A stretch of 64,000 nucleotides of DNA from Anaerolineales bacterium (GTDB lineage Bacteria; Chloroflexota; Anaerolineae; Anaerolineales; UBA11858): contig JADHTJ010000005.1 in the NCBI GenBank assembly GCA_016785015.1, forward strand, positions 1 through 64,000. The letters run 5' to 3'. The notes beneath the pieces were generated by a model that searched no databases, was not told the DNA's origin, and saw only the letters and a program-made list of their open reading frames with translations. Numbering within the stretch: position 1 is the first letter of the stretch; every line of letters starts with the position of its first letter. The translations under genes and the position numbers were made by a program. This document shows positions 1 through 9,048 of this stretch, one piece after another.

Positions 1-572
1 ACATAGTAGTCATGGGGATGGGAGAGCCTTTCCACAATTATGACGCGACCATGGAGGCTATCAGGCGTCTCAACCATCCCGAGGGGATGAACTTGGGGGC
101 GCGCCGATTTACTGTCTCTACTGTGGGGTTGGTGCCGCAAATTCAACAATTGGCGAAAGAAGAGCTGCAGGTCAACCTGGCAATCTCTCTGCACGCCGCA
201 GATGACGAATTGCGCCAAAAGACTATGCCTATCAATCGCAAATATCCTATTGCAGAACTGATGAAGGCTGTTCGGGAATATATCAAAACTACAAATCGGC
301 GCGTGACCTTTGAGTGGGCGCTGATCAACCAGGTCAATGACACACCCGAACAAGCTACCAAACTCGCCGAACTGCTTGGAGGCATGCTAGTCCACGTGAA
401 CCTGATTCCACTCAACCCCACGGAAGGGTTCGAAGGTCAGGCATCGGACAAAGCGCGCGCTGCAAATTTTCAGGAAATTCTACAAAAGAAGGGCATACCT
501 TGCACGATCCGTATGCGCAGAGGCATCGATATTCAGGCGGGCTGCGGACAACTGGCAAGCCTCAAAAAGTAG
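1..572 (+). CDS. rlmN: 23S rRNA (adenine-C2)-methyltransferase RlmN, C-terminal part
   Basis: Radical-SAM methyltransferase that methylates C2 of A2503 in 23S rRNA (and a tRNA adenine in some bacteria). The gene enters from the left edge: the frame is open before the first ATG and reads IVVMGMGEPFHNYD, the conserved SAM-contacting region. The CxxxC iron-sulfur motif would lie upstream and is not visible. The segments SLHAADDELRQKTMP and VNLIPLNP are typical of the family. The C-terminal RRGIDIQAGCGQL contains the cysteine that carries the methyl group in the RlmN mechanism. About 190 residues of a roughly 350-residue protein are present. Identification is secure; only the start is missing. 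Confidence 0.95.
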   Translation, partial: IVVMGMGEPFHNYDATMEAIRRLNHPEGMNLGARRFTVSTVGLVPQIQQLAKEELQVNLAISLHAADDELRQKTMPINRKYPIAELMKAVREYIKTTNRRVTFEWALINQVNDTPEQATKLAELLGGMLVHVNLIPLNPTEGFEGQASDKARAANFQEILQKKGIPCTIRMRRGIDIQAGCGQLASLKK

Positions 573-671
573 AATTCTGCTACGAACAAAACTTAGGGGA
601 TGTACTTCTTTTTCATGCTACAATGCATCTGAATATGCGGACGTTGAACTTCCTTGCGAAAGGAGATTTTT

Positions 672-899
672 ATGGACGATCAAATCATTCGTTTGGTATA
701 TCCACCCCAGCTGATTGATGTGCCGGTGATCAATCAATTGATTCGCAGTTATGAGTTGACCGTCAATATCCTGCGTGCGCAAGTAACTCCTGAGGAAGGT
801 TGGGTCGAAATCCAATTGACTGGCAAAATGGTGGAAATTGAAGAAGCTATTACCTGGCTGGTTAGACAAGGTATTGAAGTTCTGCGGTTAGATAATTAA
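672..899 (+). CDS. NIL-domain protein, 75 aa
   Basis: A stand-alone small NIL domain, a fold best known as the C-terminal substrate-sensing domain of MetN-type ABC ATPases and also fused to ferredoxins. The sequence begins MDDQIIRLVYPPQLIDVPVI and contains the alternation of the domain (LTVNILRAQVTPEEGWVEIQL followed by an amphipathic helix). The start at 672 is chosen because AAAGGAG lies six bases before it; an in-frame ATG 18 bases upstream would overlap this site. A possible -10 TACAAT lies near 618. No transporter gene is adjacent, so its ligand and role are unknown. Confidence 0.8.
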   Translation: MDDQIIRLVYPPQLIDVPVINQLIRSYELTVNILRAQVTPEEGWVEIQLTGKMVEIEEAITWLVRQGIEVLRLDN

Positions 900-931
900 A
901 CCGTCGCACCCACTTGATGGAACGCTAATCT

Positions 932-2302
932 ATGTCGCAACTCGCAAAACTTTCCCCCATTGCAGAACTTATTCACAGGGCGTTTAAAAATGAACAATTT
1001 GCGCAGGGAGCCTCGCTGTTCTTGCGTTTGCATCCTGCTGATCAGGCTGATGTCTTCGAAATTCTCAATGAAGAAAATCGAAGCCAGTTACTGCGGCACC
1101 TAGATATCCCGACCACTGCTGATCTTTTCGACGAACTCGAAGATCAAGAGACAGCCGAAGCAGCTGAATTCATCTCGCTGGAACGCCTGGGGGATGTACT
1201 CGATGAGATGGACCCTGATCAGGCCGCTGACCTACTTGGTGACCTCAGTCCAGAAATCGCTCGGCTAGCACTCACGGAGATGGACGAACCCGAAGACGTT
1301 CTGCCGCTCCTCGAGTATCCAGATGAAACTGCCGGTGGACGCATGACCACCGCCTTCCTTTGCCTGCACCCCCAGACAACCACAGCAGAAGCTATCGAAT
1401 ACCTTCGAGAAGCCAATCCAGATACCGATGTTCCGTACTATCTTTTCGTGTCAGACGAAACTGAACATCTTGTTGGGGTTTTGGGACTTCGAGAACTGGT
1501 CATCGCCGACCCGCAAACAACGGTCGATGAAGTCATGGATCGAGATGTGATCAAAGTTTCCGCAATGGCTGACCAGGAAGAAGCTGCTCGCCTGATGACC
1601 CACTACGATCTCACTGTGTTACCTGTAACCGACGCAATAGATCAACTGGTGGGTGTGATCACGCACGATGACATCCTTGATGTTATCGAAGATGAGGCTA
1701 CTGAGGATATTTACCGTCTGGCCAGCGTCGCCGATACAGACCTGGAGCCCGAGAGTGCGGTCGTCGAACAAATTAAAGGGCGTTTACCCTGGCTGCTGCT
1801 TAACACCGCCACAGCCTTATTCGCTGCCTGGATAATCAGCATGTTCGAAGATTTATTCGTTAAAGTGGCTGTTCTGGCTTTCTTCCAATCGGTTGTTGCC
1901 GGCCAGGGTGGCAGCGCGGCCAGTCAAAATGTGGCCATGATCGTACGCTCTTTAGCTCTGGGAAAGATTGAAACAAAACGAGTCTGGGCAATCCTCTTAC
2001 GCCAACTGTGGATCGGTTTGCTTCAGGGAATTATCATCGGTGTTATTATTGGTTTGGGTGTTGGAATCTGGCAGGGCAACCCTTACTTAGGCATTGTATT
2101 AGGCCTTGCCTTGGTCGGAAATATGCTCGTTGCTGGGATCGTAGGAACTCTACTGCCTTTAGCATTTCAATACATTGGCCAAGACCCTGCGATGACCTCA
2201 TCGGTGTTAGTCACCGCCGCAACTGATGCCCTGGGATTTTTGATCTTCTTGAGTTTGGCGAAAATGTTCTTACCACTAATTATCCAATATCTTCCCTACT
2301 AG
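932..2302 (+). CDS. mgtE: magnesium transporter MgtE
   Basis: Mg2+ channel/transporter of the MgtE (SLC41-related) family in the cytoplasmic membrane. Residues 1-130 form the acidic, helical MgtE N domain. Residues 137-255 are a CBS pair (note GVLGLRELVIADPQTTVDEV and VGVITHDDILDVIEDE). Residues about 275-456 hold five membrane segments with the family signature GQGGSAASQNVAMIVRSLAL. Length 456 is usual. In characterised MgtE the N and CBS domains bind Mg2+ and close the pore. The 30-base gap upstream is too short for an M-box riboswitch. The stop codon overlaps the region just before the next gene, so the two are probably co-transcribed. Confidence 0.95.
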   Translation: MSQLAKLSPIAELIHRAFKNEQFAQGASLFLRLHPADQADVFEILNEENRSQLLRHLDIPTTADLFDELEDQETAEAAEFISLERLGDVLDEMDPDQAADLLGDLSPEIARLALTEMDEPEDVLPLLEYPDETAGGRMTTAFLCLHPQTTTAEAIEYLREANPDTDVPYYLFVSDETEHLVGVLGLRELVIADPQTTVDEVMDRDVIKVSAMADQEEAARLMTHYDLTVLPVTDAIDQLVGVITHDDILDVIEDEATEDIYRLASVADTDLEPESAVVEQIKGRLPWLLLNTATALFAAWIISMFEDLFVKVAVLAFFQSVVAGQGGSAASQNVAMIVRSLALGKIETKRVWAILLRQLWIGLLQGIIIGVIIGLGVGIWQGNPYLGIVLGLALVGNMLVAGIVGTLLPLAFQYIGQDPAMTSSVLVTAATDALGFLIFLSLAKMFLPLIIQYLPY

Positions 2303-2313
2303 TGGAGAAACCT

Positions 2314-3219
2314 ATGACAGCAAAAATCATCCTCAACCCCTACGCAGATCGCTGGAACGCGCAAAAACGTCGCCCTGAGGCAGAAGCTGCACTTCAAAAA
2401 GCAAGCATTGACTATGACTTTGTGGTTTCGGAATATGCAGGTCACAACCTAGAACTAGCCGCCCAAGCCAGCAAAGAAGGCTTCAACCCCGTTATCGCTG
2501 CGGGTGGGGACAGTACATACAACGAAGTTGTCAACGGACTTGTCCAAGCTGTGGGTGAGGGGCCTGTGCTGACGAACTTTGGTATCCTACCCATGGGAAC
2601 CGCAAATGACTTAGCGGATAATCTGGGCATTCCCAAGGATCTTGACAAGGCGGCTGAAATTATCGCCGCGGGGCAAACACGTTCGCTGGATGTCTGCAAG
2701 GTTAATGAGCGTTATTTCATCAACAATTCTGGTGTGGGACTCGAAACAGCTGTCAGTGTGCAGCAAACTAAGATGAAAGGCGTAAAAGGTATCTTTCGAT
2801 ATCTATTGGCTACATTGATCACTATCCTGCGTAATCCCCAATGGGAAATGGAATTGAGTTGGGACAACGGAGAATTTCAAGGACCGGTGACATTGGTATC
2901 TGTCGGCAACAATCCGCGTACTGGTGGCATCTTTTATACTGTGCCCCATGCTGACCCATTCGATGGTAAGCTGTCTTTCGTTTACGGTTCGATGGCCAAA
3001 CGTCTCGACATTCTGAAGGTTTTGCCCCAAACGATGAAGCCCGATGAGGGCAATTATATTGAGCATCCCCGCGTCCACGAAGTTCACAGTACCTGGCTGC
3101 GTATCCGCACCGAGCCAACTACCCCAGTGCACACCGATGGAGAAGTGATCGACTACGCTATCAACGATCTTGAATACCGCGTTTTCCCTGGGCGGGTGCC
3201 AATGCTTTTGGGAAACTAG
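2314..3219 (+). CDS. diacylglycerol/lipid kinase (YegS/DagK family)
   Basis: Soluble lipid kinase of the DAGK catalytic family, probably phosphorylating diacylglycerol or a related lipid with ATP. The nucleotide-binding signature appears as AAGGDSTYNEVVNGL, with Ser replacing Gly in the usual GGDGT, followed by GILPMGTANDLADNLGIP. The C-terminal beta-sandwich half ends TDGEVIDYAINDLEYRVFPG, typical of YegS-like enzymes. A GTG at 2302 overlaps the mgtE stop codon, but ATG 2314 is preferred because GGAGA lies about seven bases before it. This gives 301 residues, the normal size. Substrate is not determinable from sequence. Confidence 0.88.
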   Translation: MTAKIILNPYADRWNAQKRRPEAEAALQKASIDYDFVVSEYAGHNLELAAQASKEGFNPVIAAGGDSTYNEVVNGLVQAVGEGPVLTNFGILPMGTANDLADNLGIPKDLDKAAEIIAAGQTRSLDVCKVNERYFINNSGVGLETAVSVQQTKMKGVKGIFRYLLATLITILRNPQWEMELSWDNGEFQGPVTLVSVGNNPRTGGIFYTVPHADPFDGKLSFVYGSMAKRLDILKVLPQTMKPDEGNYIEHPRVHEVHSTWLRIRTEPTTPVHTDGEVIDYAINDLEYRVFPGRVPMLLGN

Positions 3220-3259
3220 CAACACGTTATTCAAAACTTAGTTTAGTTCCGTATCTTAT

Positions 3260-5320
3260 ATGACTACCATGAAACCCTTAAATCGTTGGTATTCCCTGTT
3301 GCTTATTAGTAGCTTAGGTTTATTTCTAGAATTAGCCGTCATCCGATGGATCGCTGGCGAAGTACGTTTATTTTCGTATTTCAAAAATCTCCCCTTATTA
3401 GCCGCATTTTTGGGTTTAGCGATTGGATTTGGATTGGTGCGTAAAAATGAAGATTACCAATCCACCTTTGCTCCTCTTTTCGGACTTTTCGTTGTTTTAG
3501 TTATTTTGGTGGGTCGAGTGCTTTCGCCGCGCGCCTTGGCTTATCCATCAAGAGGGGATGAATATCTCTGGTTCACGGGGGATTTCTCATATTGGCTAGC
3601 TCTGTTTTTGTTCCTGAGCGTTGTGGCTGTTTTCTTTTTACTCATCATGATGTTCTTCATTCCTATCGGACAAGCCACCGGTAGAGAAATGGATAAACAC
3701 AAACCCATACCGGCCTATGTCGCAAATTTGATTGGTAGTCTGATTGGAATCTGGATATTTGCTGTATTGTCCTATTTCCAAACCCCACCTGCGGTTTGGT
3801 TCGGCTTGGCACTTCTTGGCTTGAGTGTGTTTTGGTTTAAAAACAATAATATTTCCCGCAGAGATATCCTCATATTTGTTGTATCACTTATTGGTCTGAT
3901 CTATATCAGTTGGGGAATTACTTGGTCGCCATACCATCGCTTAGAAATCATCGAAAATACTGTTGCAGAGAATAGTGAAGGCCAAACAGAATATTGGTAT
4001 ATGCTCAACGTTCAACAAGTTTTCTACCAATCGGCAATGAACTTATCCACGGAGTTTGTCTCTCAGTTCGAAACAAGTAACCCTGAATTAGAGAGCGCTA
4101 CTTTCACCTATAATTTACCCTACCGCCTCCACCCAGCAGGAGATCAGGTACTGATTGTCGGTGCAGGGATGGGCAACGATGCAGCCGCCGCTCTTCGCAA
4201 CGGAGCCGCACATGTCGATGCGGTCGAAATCGACCCGGCAATACTAGACTTCGGCAGAGAATTTCACCCCGAAGATCCATATACCGATTCGCGCGTCTCC
4301 TTGATAGTCGATGACGCCCGTTCATTCTTCGAAAAGAGCACCAAACAATACGATCTAATATCATTTGGATTACTAGATTCCCAGACCCTGTTATCGGGTC
4401 TCTCCAATGTCCGTTTAGATTCTTTTGTTTACACCCTGGAAAGCTTGGAACAAGCGAAATCTCACTTGAGCGAGAATGGAATTGTCGCATTGACTTTTGG
4501 CGCAAAAACAAATTGGATAGACGAAAGGCTCGGCCATTTACTAACCGAAGTCTTTGGCACAGGTCAAGTATATGTATACCATGGTGATATTGGCACGACT
4601 TTCGTAGCCAGTAATACCAATATTGACACGAGCAACACAAACCTAGTGCCTTGGCAATCCGATCCCGAAATAACAAATCTCCCCTTAACCACAGATGATT
4701 GGCCATATCTGTACCTGAGAGCACGCAGCATCCCCGATGCTTATTGGCAGGCGATTCTACTGATTGTCGTGCTCAGTATGGTCATGATTTCCCGGTCCTT
4801 TCCGCAAGCACTCAAACCCGAATGGGATTTCTTGCTCTTAGGTGCCGCGTTCCTGCTGATAGAATTTAAAAGCATCACCGAACTTGCCTTACTTTTTGGG
4901 ACAACCTGGATCGTCAATGCTTTAGCCATATCAGGGGTTTTGCTCATGGCACTTGCGGCAAATATCATCGTCCTATGGCGATCAAAAATAAACTTGAACC
5001 TGAGCTATGTGTTCTTATTCTCGAGCCTGGCGTTATCTTACTTCTTCCCCCTCGACATTCTCATTGGAACGAATGCCATAGTTCGAGTTTTGGCAAGTAC
5101 CCTACTGCTCTCCCTGCCGATATTTTTTGCTGGGCTCATTTTCAGCGAATCCCTGCGACAGGCTGGTGAGACAGGCAAGCCATTGGCTTCAAATCTCAGC
5201 GGATCGGTTGCGGGAGGGGTTCTGGAATACGGCTCAATTCTATGGGGAATCAAAAGCCTCTACATCATTGCCGCGATCGTTTACCTGGGGGCATGGATCA
5301 CTTCTCGAAAAAAGAAATAA
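3260..5320 (+). CDS. membrane-embedded spermidine-synthase-like protein
   Basis: A polytopic membrane protein with a class I methyltransferase-fold spermidine-synthase-like domain in the middle. Residues 1-230 hold about seven hydrophobic segments and residues 500-680 about six more. The soluble part (about 290-470) has the nucleotide-binding motif VLIVGAGMGNDAAAALRNGA, then VDAVEIDPAILDFGREFHP and DDARSFFEKSTKQYDLISFG, matching the aminopropyltransferase fold. Related bacterial proteins are annotated as spermidine synthase, but polyamine synthesis has rarely been shown for the membrane forms. The methyltransferase gene starts four bases after this one, suggesting co-expression. Real substrate unknown. 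Confidence 0.8.
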   Translation: MTTMKPLNRWYSLLLISSLGLFLELAVIRWIAGEVRLFSYFKNLPLLAAFLGLAIGFGLVRKNEDYQSTFAPLFGLFVVLVILVGRVLSPRALAYPSRGDEYLWFTGDFSYWLALFLFLSVVAVFFLLIMMFFIPIGQATGREMDKHKPIPAYVANLIGSLIGIWIFAVLSYFQTPPAVWFGLALLGLSVFWFKNNNISRRDILIFVVSLIGLIYISWGITWSPYHRLEIIENTVAENSEGQTEYWYMLNVQQVFYQSAMNLSTEFVSQFETSNPELESATFTYNLPYRLHPAGDQVLIVGAGMGNDAAAALRNGAAHVDAVEIDPAILDFGREFHPEDPYTDSRVSLIVDDARSFFEKSTKQYDLISFGLLDSQTLLSGLSNVRLDSFVYTLESLEQAKSHLSENGIVALTFGAKTNWIDERLGHLLTEVFGTGQVYVYHGDIGTTFVASNTNIDTSNTNLVPWQSDPEITNLPLTTDDWPYLYLRARSIPDAYWQAILLIVVLSMVMISRSFPQALKPEWDFLLLGAAFLLIEFKSITELALLFGTTWIVNALAISGVLLMALAANIIVLWRSKINLNLSYVFLFSSLALSYFFPLDILIGTNAIVRVLASTLLLSLPIFFAGLIFSESLRQAGETGKPLASNLSGSVAGGVLEYGSILWGIKSLYIIAAIVYLGAWITSRKKK

Positions 5321-5323
5321 ACC

Positions 5324-5962
5324 ATGTGGCATAGATTTCTGGCCAATGCGTTGCGGATGTTCTTCCATCTGCTCTATCATCAATTTGCCTGGAGTTATAA
5401 CCTTGTCGCCGCGGTGGTTTCTTTAGGTTATTGGAAGGATTGGGTACAAACGACATTTCCGTATCTTGAAGGACCGCGCCTCTTGGAGCTTGGATTCGGT
5501 CCGGGGCACCTGCAATCAGCGCTGAGCTCGCGCGTGGTCTCCGCTTTTGGTGTGGATACCAGCCCCCAAATGGCCAGACTCACCAAACGCCGAATGAGTT
5601 CCAAAGGGCATCCATATCAACTCACAAATGCCTATGCGCAGCATTTGCCCTACCCCAACGCTGTCTTCAACCAGATTGTTGCCACCTTCCCCACAAAGTT
5701 CATCCTTGAAGAAAATACTCTATCTGAGATCCAGCGCGTTCTGGCTCCTGGGGGGAGACTTGTAGTGCTGCCCAATGCCTGGATCACGGGAGAGAAATTC
5801 TACGAAAAATGGGCCGCCTGGATTTTCAATATAACCGGACAATCCCCGCCGTGGAATGATTCCATTCTCACATATTTCTCTAAGGCCGGGTTCACAGCTC
5901 GGATCGAGCACATCACATCAGCATCTTGGGCGGTAGTTCTCATCCTGGCAGAGATCGCATAA
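5324..5962 (+). CDS. class I SAM-dependent methyltransferase
   Basis: A 212-residue methyltransferase of the Methyltransf_11 type. After an N-terminal helical stretch, motif I is LLELGFGPGHLQSAL (about residues 51-65), motif II is VSAFGVDTSPQMARLTKR, and the post-I region reads VATFPTKFILEENTLSEI, followed by LAPGGRLVVLPN. It begins four bases after the preceding membrane synthase-like gene, so the two are almost certainly one transcription unit. The substrate could be a quinone, lipid or small molecule; nothing in the sequence settles this. Confidence 0.85.
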   Translation: MWHRFLANALRMFFHLLYHQFAWSYNLVAAVVSLGYWKDWVQTTFPYLEGPRLLELGFGPGHLQSALSSRVVSAFGVDTSPQMARLTKRRMSSKGHPYQLTNAYAQHLPYPNAVFNQIVATFPTKFILEENTLSEIQRVLAPGGRLVVLPNAWITGEKFYEKWAAWIFNITGQSPPWNDSILTYFSKAGFTARIEHITSASWAVVLILAEIA

Positions 5963-5995
5963 GCGCGACTATCGCGATAATTCTTGCTTCTTTGG

Positions 5996-6001
5996 TAAAA
6001 T
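5996..6001 (+). promoter_or_regulatory. candidate -10 element, start-proximal
   Basis: TAAAAT lies six bases before the ATG at 6008, and no Shine-Dalgarno is visible between them. A transcript from this -10 would begin at or next to the start codon, suggesting leaderless translation. The -35 region is poor, so this is a weak call. Confidence 0.35.
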
Positions 6002-6007
6002 TCAACC

Positions 6008-6736
6008 ATGGAAGTTCAAATCGCTGTTTCGAAAGTTAAGAAATATGCCACATCCACCAGCGGCGATACTGTCGAAGTGGTAGAACGTCCCAATGGCGGC
6101 GTGTCGGTAGTGATGGCCGATGGACAAAGCTCGGGGCGCGGTGCAAAGTGGGTTTCTTCATTCGTCGTACGCAAAGTTATTTCTTTACTAGCGGACGGCG
6201 TACGCGATGGCGCTGCGGCGCGCGCTGCTTCAGACGCCCTCTTCACCGAACGAGGCGGCAAAGTTTCAGCCACCTTGAATATGCTCTCCGCCGACTTCCT
6301 GACCAACACCCTAGTGATGACTCGCAACAATCCTGCGCCGGTGTTGTTGGCACGCGACGAAGAGATAAAGCTCCTCGACGAAGAGAGTACATCCATTGGC
6401 ATCTATCGCAACACACGCCCTGTAATCACTGAGGCGGAATTGGTTGCTGGTCTGACGGTAGTCGTATTCACCGATGGAATCACCCATGCCGGTTCTCGCT
6501 ATGGAGAATCCATGGATTTCGTCACTTGCCTGCAATCCACATTAGACAATGAATCCCCCACACCCCAATTTGTTGCTGATGCTCTGCTCAAACATGCCCT
6601 CAAATTGGATCAGGGCAGACCAGTTGACGATATCAGTGTTGTTGCCTTGAGAGTAGTCTCCACAGAGGATGTTGATCAGTTTGCCAGCGAGAATTTAATC
6701 CGCAGGATGACTGTCTCGCTACCCATAGGACGATGA
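6008..6736 (+). CDS. SpoIIE-type PP2C serine phosphatase
   Basis: Metal-dependent protein phosphatase of the SpoIIE/RsbU-like PPM branch, 242 residues without an attached sensor domain. Metal-binding acidic residues appear in SVVMADGQSSGRGAKW, VVFTDGITHAG and GRPVDDISVVAL. Such enzymes usually dephosphorylate anti-sigma antagonists or similar partner-switching proteins; no such partner is next to it. The stop codon overlaps the start of the downstream K+ channel/RCK gene by four bases (ATGA), so they are translationally coupled and a functional link between phosphatase and channel is plausible but only inferred. Confidence 0.82.
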   Translation: MEVQIAVSKVKKYATSTSGDTVEVVERPNGGVSVVMADGQSSGRGAKWVSSFVVRKVISLLADGVRDGAAARAASDALFTERGGKVSATLNMLSADFLTNTLVMTRNNPAPVLLARDEEIKLLDEESTSIGIYRNTRPVITEAELVAGLTVVVFTDGITHAGSRYGESMDFVTCLQSTLDNESPTPQFVADALLKHALKLDQGRPVDDISVVALRVVSTEDVDQFASENLIRRMTVSLPIGR

Positions 6737-7782
6737 AAACAGATCGGGGCCATCATTTCTGGAGAAAGGCACGCGCCAGCATCCGGGATACCTGGCTGCT
6801 CATCCGGCAGTTCCAATGGCCGCTATTTATTTTTATTGTGGCGATTTTTGGTGGGGGAATTCTCTATCAATCATTATCAACTCTGGCAAACGAGCCCATT
6901 GACAGCCTTTCCGCGGCAGCGTATCACATACTTACGTTAGTATTCTTAAGTTCTATCGGAAATTACCCCAACACCTGGTATTTACAGATATTTTATTTTT
7001 TGATGCCGATTATTGGTATTGGAATCTTGGCTCAGGGCGTTGCCGACTTTGGTGTGTTATTCTTCAATCGTCGAGCGCGTGGCAAGGAGTGGGAGATGGC
7101 AGTTGCATCAACTTTCAATCATCACGTTGTATTAGTGGGCCTGGGGCACTTGGGCTTCAGAGTGGCAAATCACCTGCATTCCATGGGGCAAGATGTGGTC
7201 GTGATAGACGTGGACCCCAAGGCTGATCTTGTTCAGAGTGTGAAAGACTTAGGCATACCCGTGATCGCAGACGATAGCACCCGCGAAGCTGCCCTCAGAG
7301 CTGCGGTTGTGCCGGAGGCACGCGCCATTATCCTCTGCACACAGAAAGACGGATTAAATTTGCAGGTTGCCATGAAAGCCCGTACACTCAACCCGAATAT
7401 TCAGGTTGTGATCCGCATCTTCGATGACGATTTCGCAAATGCCCTGAGAGAGCAATTCGGCTTTGTTGCCTTTAGCACTTCGGCCACCTCCTCGCCTATC
7501 TTCGCCGCGGCGGCGGCCGGTGTTGACATGACCCGACCAATTACCGTCGAAGGGCAGGCGCTGTGCTTGGCCAGCTTGCAGGTTACACTCCAATCAAAGG
7601 TAAATGGTCTCAGTGTTGAAGATATCGAGCGCGATTTTGATGTCAGCGTGGTGCTTCTGCGCCGTAAAGACGAAGGCCCAGACTTCCACCCTGCTCCGGA
7701 CAGACAGATAATGGTTGATGATACACTGGCGGTTTTAGGCGGTGCCCCGGAGATCAGCGCGGTGGCGCAACAAAACGATTAA
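6733..7782 (+). CDS. two-TM potassium-channel-like protein with RCK (TrkA-N/TrkA-C) domains
   Basis: Membrane channel protein, 349 residues. TM1 is about 28-48, a pore-loop region about 60-80 and TM2 about 84-108. An RCK/TrkA-N Rossmann domain follows (VVLVGLGHLGFRVANHLH with acidic VVVIDVD, so NAD or another nucleotide is likely bound) at about 130-245, and a TrkA-C domain at about 260-345. The architecture is that of MthK/Kch-type channels. The pore loop reads LVFLSSIGNYPN instead of the usual TVGYGD, so K+ selectivity cannot be assumed. Its start overlaps the upstream phosphatase gene. Confidence 0.82.
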   Translation: MKTDRGHHFWRKARASIRDTWLLIRQFQWPLFIFIVAIFGGGILYQSLSTLANEPIDSLSAAAYHILTLVFLSSIGNYPNTWYLQIFYFLMPIIGIGILAQGVADFGVLFFNRRARGKEWEMAVASTFNHHVVLVGLGHLGFRVANHLHSMGQDVVVIDVDPKADLVQSVKDLGIPVIADDSTREAALRAAVVPEARAIILCTQKDGLNLQVAMKARTLNPNIQVVIRIFDDDFANALREQFGFVAFSTSATSSPIFAAAAAGVDMTRPITVEGQALCLASLQVTLQSKVNGLSVEDIERDFDVSVVLLRRKDEGPDFHPAPDRQIMVDDTLAVLGGAPEISAVAQQND

Positions 7783-7836
7783 AAAAAATCAGAAGCGTGT
7801 AAGGCTCAGTAAGCAATAGAACTCGCTTCATTCGTT

Positions 7837-8187
7837 ATGGTAAAGACAGATTTCACGATCGGTGTCGTAGGGGCTTGTGGATCAGGCAAATCGGAATTGG
7901 TTCAGCGGCTCAGCGCGCGTGGCTATAATGCCCGTCATATCGCCCAAGAACACTCCTACGCTCCCGATATGTGGAAAAGAATCACAAACCCGGACGTCCT
8001 AGTTTTTCTCGAAGTTTCCTATCCATTGACCCTGGAACGCAAGAAATTCGATTGGAGCGAGAAAGAATACCAAACTGAGCTATATCGCCTACGACACGCC
8101 CAAGAGCACGCCGATTTTTTTATCAACACGGACGTTCTCAATCCCGATGAAGTATTTGAAAGAGTTTTAGATTTTCTTAACGATTGA
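7837..8187 (+). CDS. small P-loop NTPase-like protein
   Basis: A 116-residue protein opening with a clear Walker A motif, GVVGACGSGKSELVQRL, and a central strand PDVLVFLEVSYPLTLERK. The overall pattern resembles a minimal nucleoside/nucleotide-kinase fold (dephospho-CoA kinase or adenylate kinase-like) lacking a lid domain. FFINTDVLNPDEVFERVLDFL near the end looks like the last strand and helix. I cannot name a function. It is separated from the channel gene by 54 bases and faces a convergent prepilin peptidase gene. Confidence 0.7.
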   Translation: MVKTDFTIGVVGACGSGKSELVQRLSARGYNARHIAQEHSYAPDMWKRITNPDVLVFLEVSYPLTLERKKFDWSEKEYQTELYRLRHAQEHADFFINTDVLNPDEVFERVLDFLND

Positions 8188-8206
8188 TCTACAAATCCCC
8201 GTTAAT

Positions 8207-8971
8207 TCAAGGAACAGCTATCCAGATAGCATCCTGGAAATATAAGAGCAATATGGCGCTGGTAATTAAAAATGGTCCGTATGGAATTGCAGTAAAAGCC
8301 TGGTATTTCCGCAATACGAACATCACGAGCAAGTAAAAAAGACTCACTGCCCCACCAAAAAGAATTGCTAGCACTAATCCCCCCACAATCCCAGGCCAAC
8401 CCAGCAGCAAACCCAATACACCAGATAAGTTTACATCACCAAATCCCAGGGCAACTTCGTCAATCTTTTGTCCGCGTATGCGCGTCATCACTCGGGCGAA
8501 CAGATTGCCAAAAAGGTGCAGCGCAAACATCAGGCCGAATCCCACAACGCCGCCGATCAAAGTCGATCTCAAATCATGCAGCCAAATACCCACAGCCAAA
8601 CCCAAAAACACGCCAGCCCAACTCACGGGGTGTAAGATCAAACGATGTTCCAAATCTATTACAACAACCACACCAAAGTACAACAACAGGGTTATGCCTA
8701 CCCAATAGCCGAGACTCTCAGGGGGCGAGCTCCACATCCACAAACTGGAGGCCACAAAAAGGGTTTCCACAATCCACACCCTCGGTGAGCGAGCTGTATC
8801 ACATGATGAGCAACGCCGCGGCCAAAACAGATGCACCCACCAAGGCTGCACTTCGTTGCAATTCAAACAGAATGGCAGCACAAGGCGTCGTTTATAGGGC
8901 AAAACATCGCAAAGATAATTCACCATGCTGCCACCGATCCAACCGATTATTGCCGCAAGTATATATCCCAT
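8207..8971 (-). CDS. prepilin peptidase (A24 family)
   Basis: Integral membrane aspartic peptidase that cleaves type IV prepilin or pseudopilin leaders. The N-terminal part has a two-CxxC zinc site (CLNCN and CSSCD) about 20 residues apart, as in the methylase-containing forms. The two catalytic aspartates are in VVIDLEHRLI and GFGDVNLSGVLGLLLGW (the GxGD motif). About seven hydrophobic segments fit the family. Length 254 is normal. It stands alone, convergent with the P-loop gene and divergent from the SAM hydrolase gene; no pilin genes are in this window. Confidence 0.9.
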   Translation of the reverse strand: MGYILAAIIGWIGGSMVNYLCDVLPYKRRLVLPFCLNCNEVQPWWVHLFWPRRCSSCDTARSPRVWIVETLFVASSLWMWSSPPESLGYWVGITLLLYFGVVVVIDLEHRLILHPVSWAGVFLGLAVGIWLHDLRSTLIGGVVGFGLMFALHLFGNLFARVMTRIRGQKIDEVALGFGDVNLSGVLGLLLGWPGIVGGLVLAILFGGAVSLFYLLVMFVLRKYQAFTAIPYGPFLITSAILLLYFQDAIWIAVP

Positions 8972-9033
8972 ACTCGAGAATTATACACGAAGCAAATCAA
9001 ATCGAGCTTCGTGCACCAAGGAACAGATCATCG

Positions 9034-9039
9034 TATAAT
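9034..9039 (+). promoter_or_regulatory. -10 TATAAT, start-proximal
   Basis: A perfect TATAAT ends nine bases before ATG 9049 and no Shine-Dalgarno is present. Transcription from here would start at the initiation codon, suggesting a leaderless mRNA. A good -35 is not visible. Confidence 0.45.
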
Positions 9040-9048
9040 CGCGCCAAC

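Noticed and set aside
903-931. M-box (Mg2+) riboswitch before mgtE
   Set aside because: The gap between the NIL gene and mgtE is about 30 bases, too short for any M-box.
4104-4724. Minus-strand ORF of 206 aa inside the spermidine-synthase-like gene
   Set aside because: Antisense to conserved coding sequence, with no family resemblance and no ribosome binding site.
8365-9048. Upstream extension of the SAM hydrolase reading frame
   Set aside because: The extension is antisense to the prepilin peptidase gene, is low in hydrophobic structure, and the family start coincides with ATG 9049.
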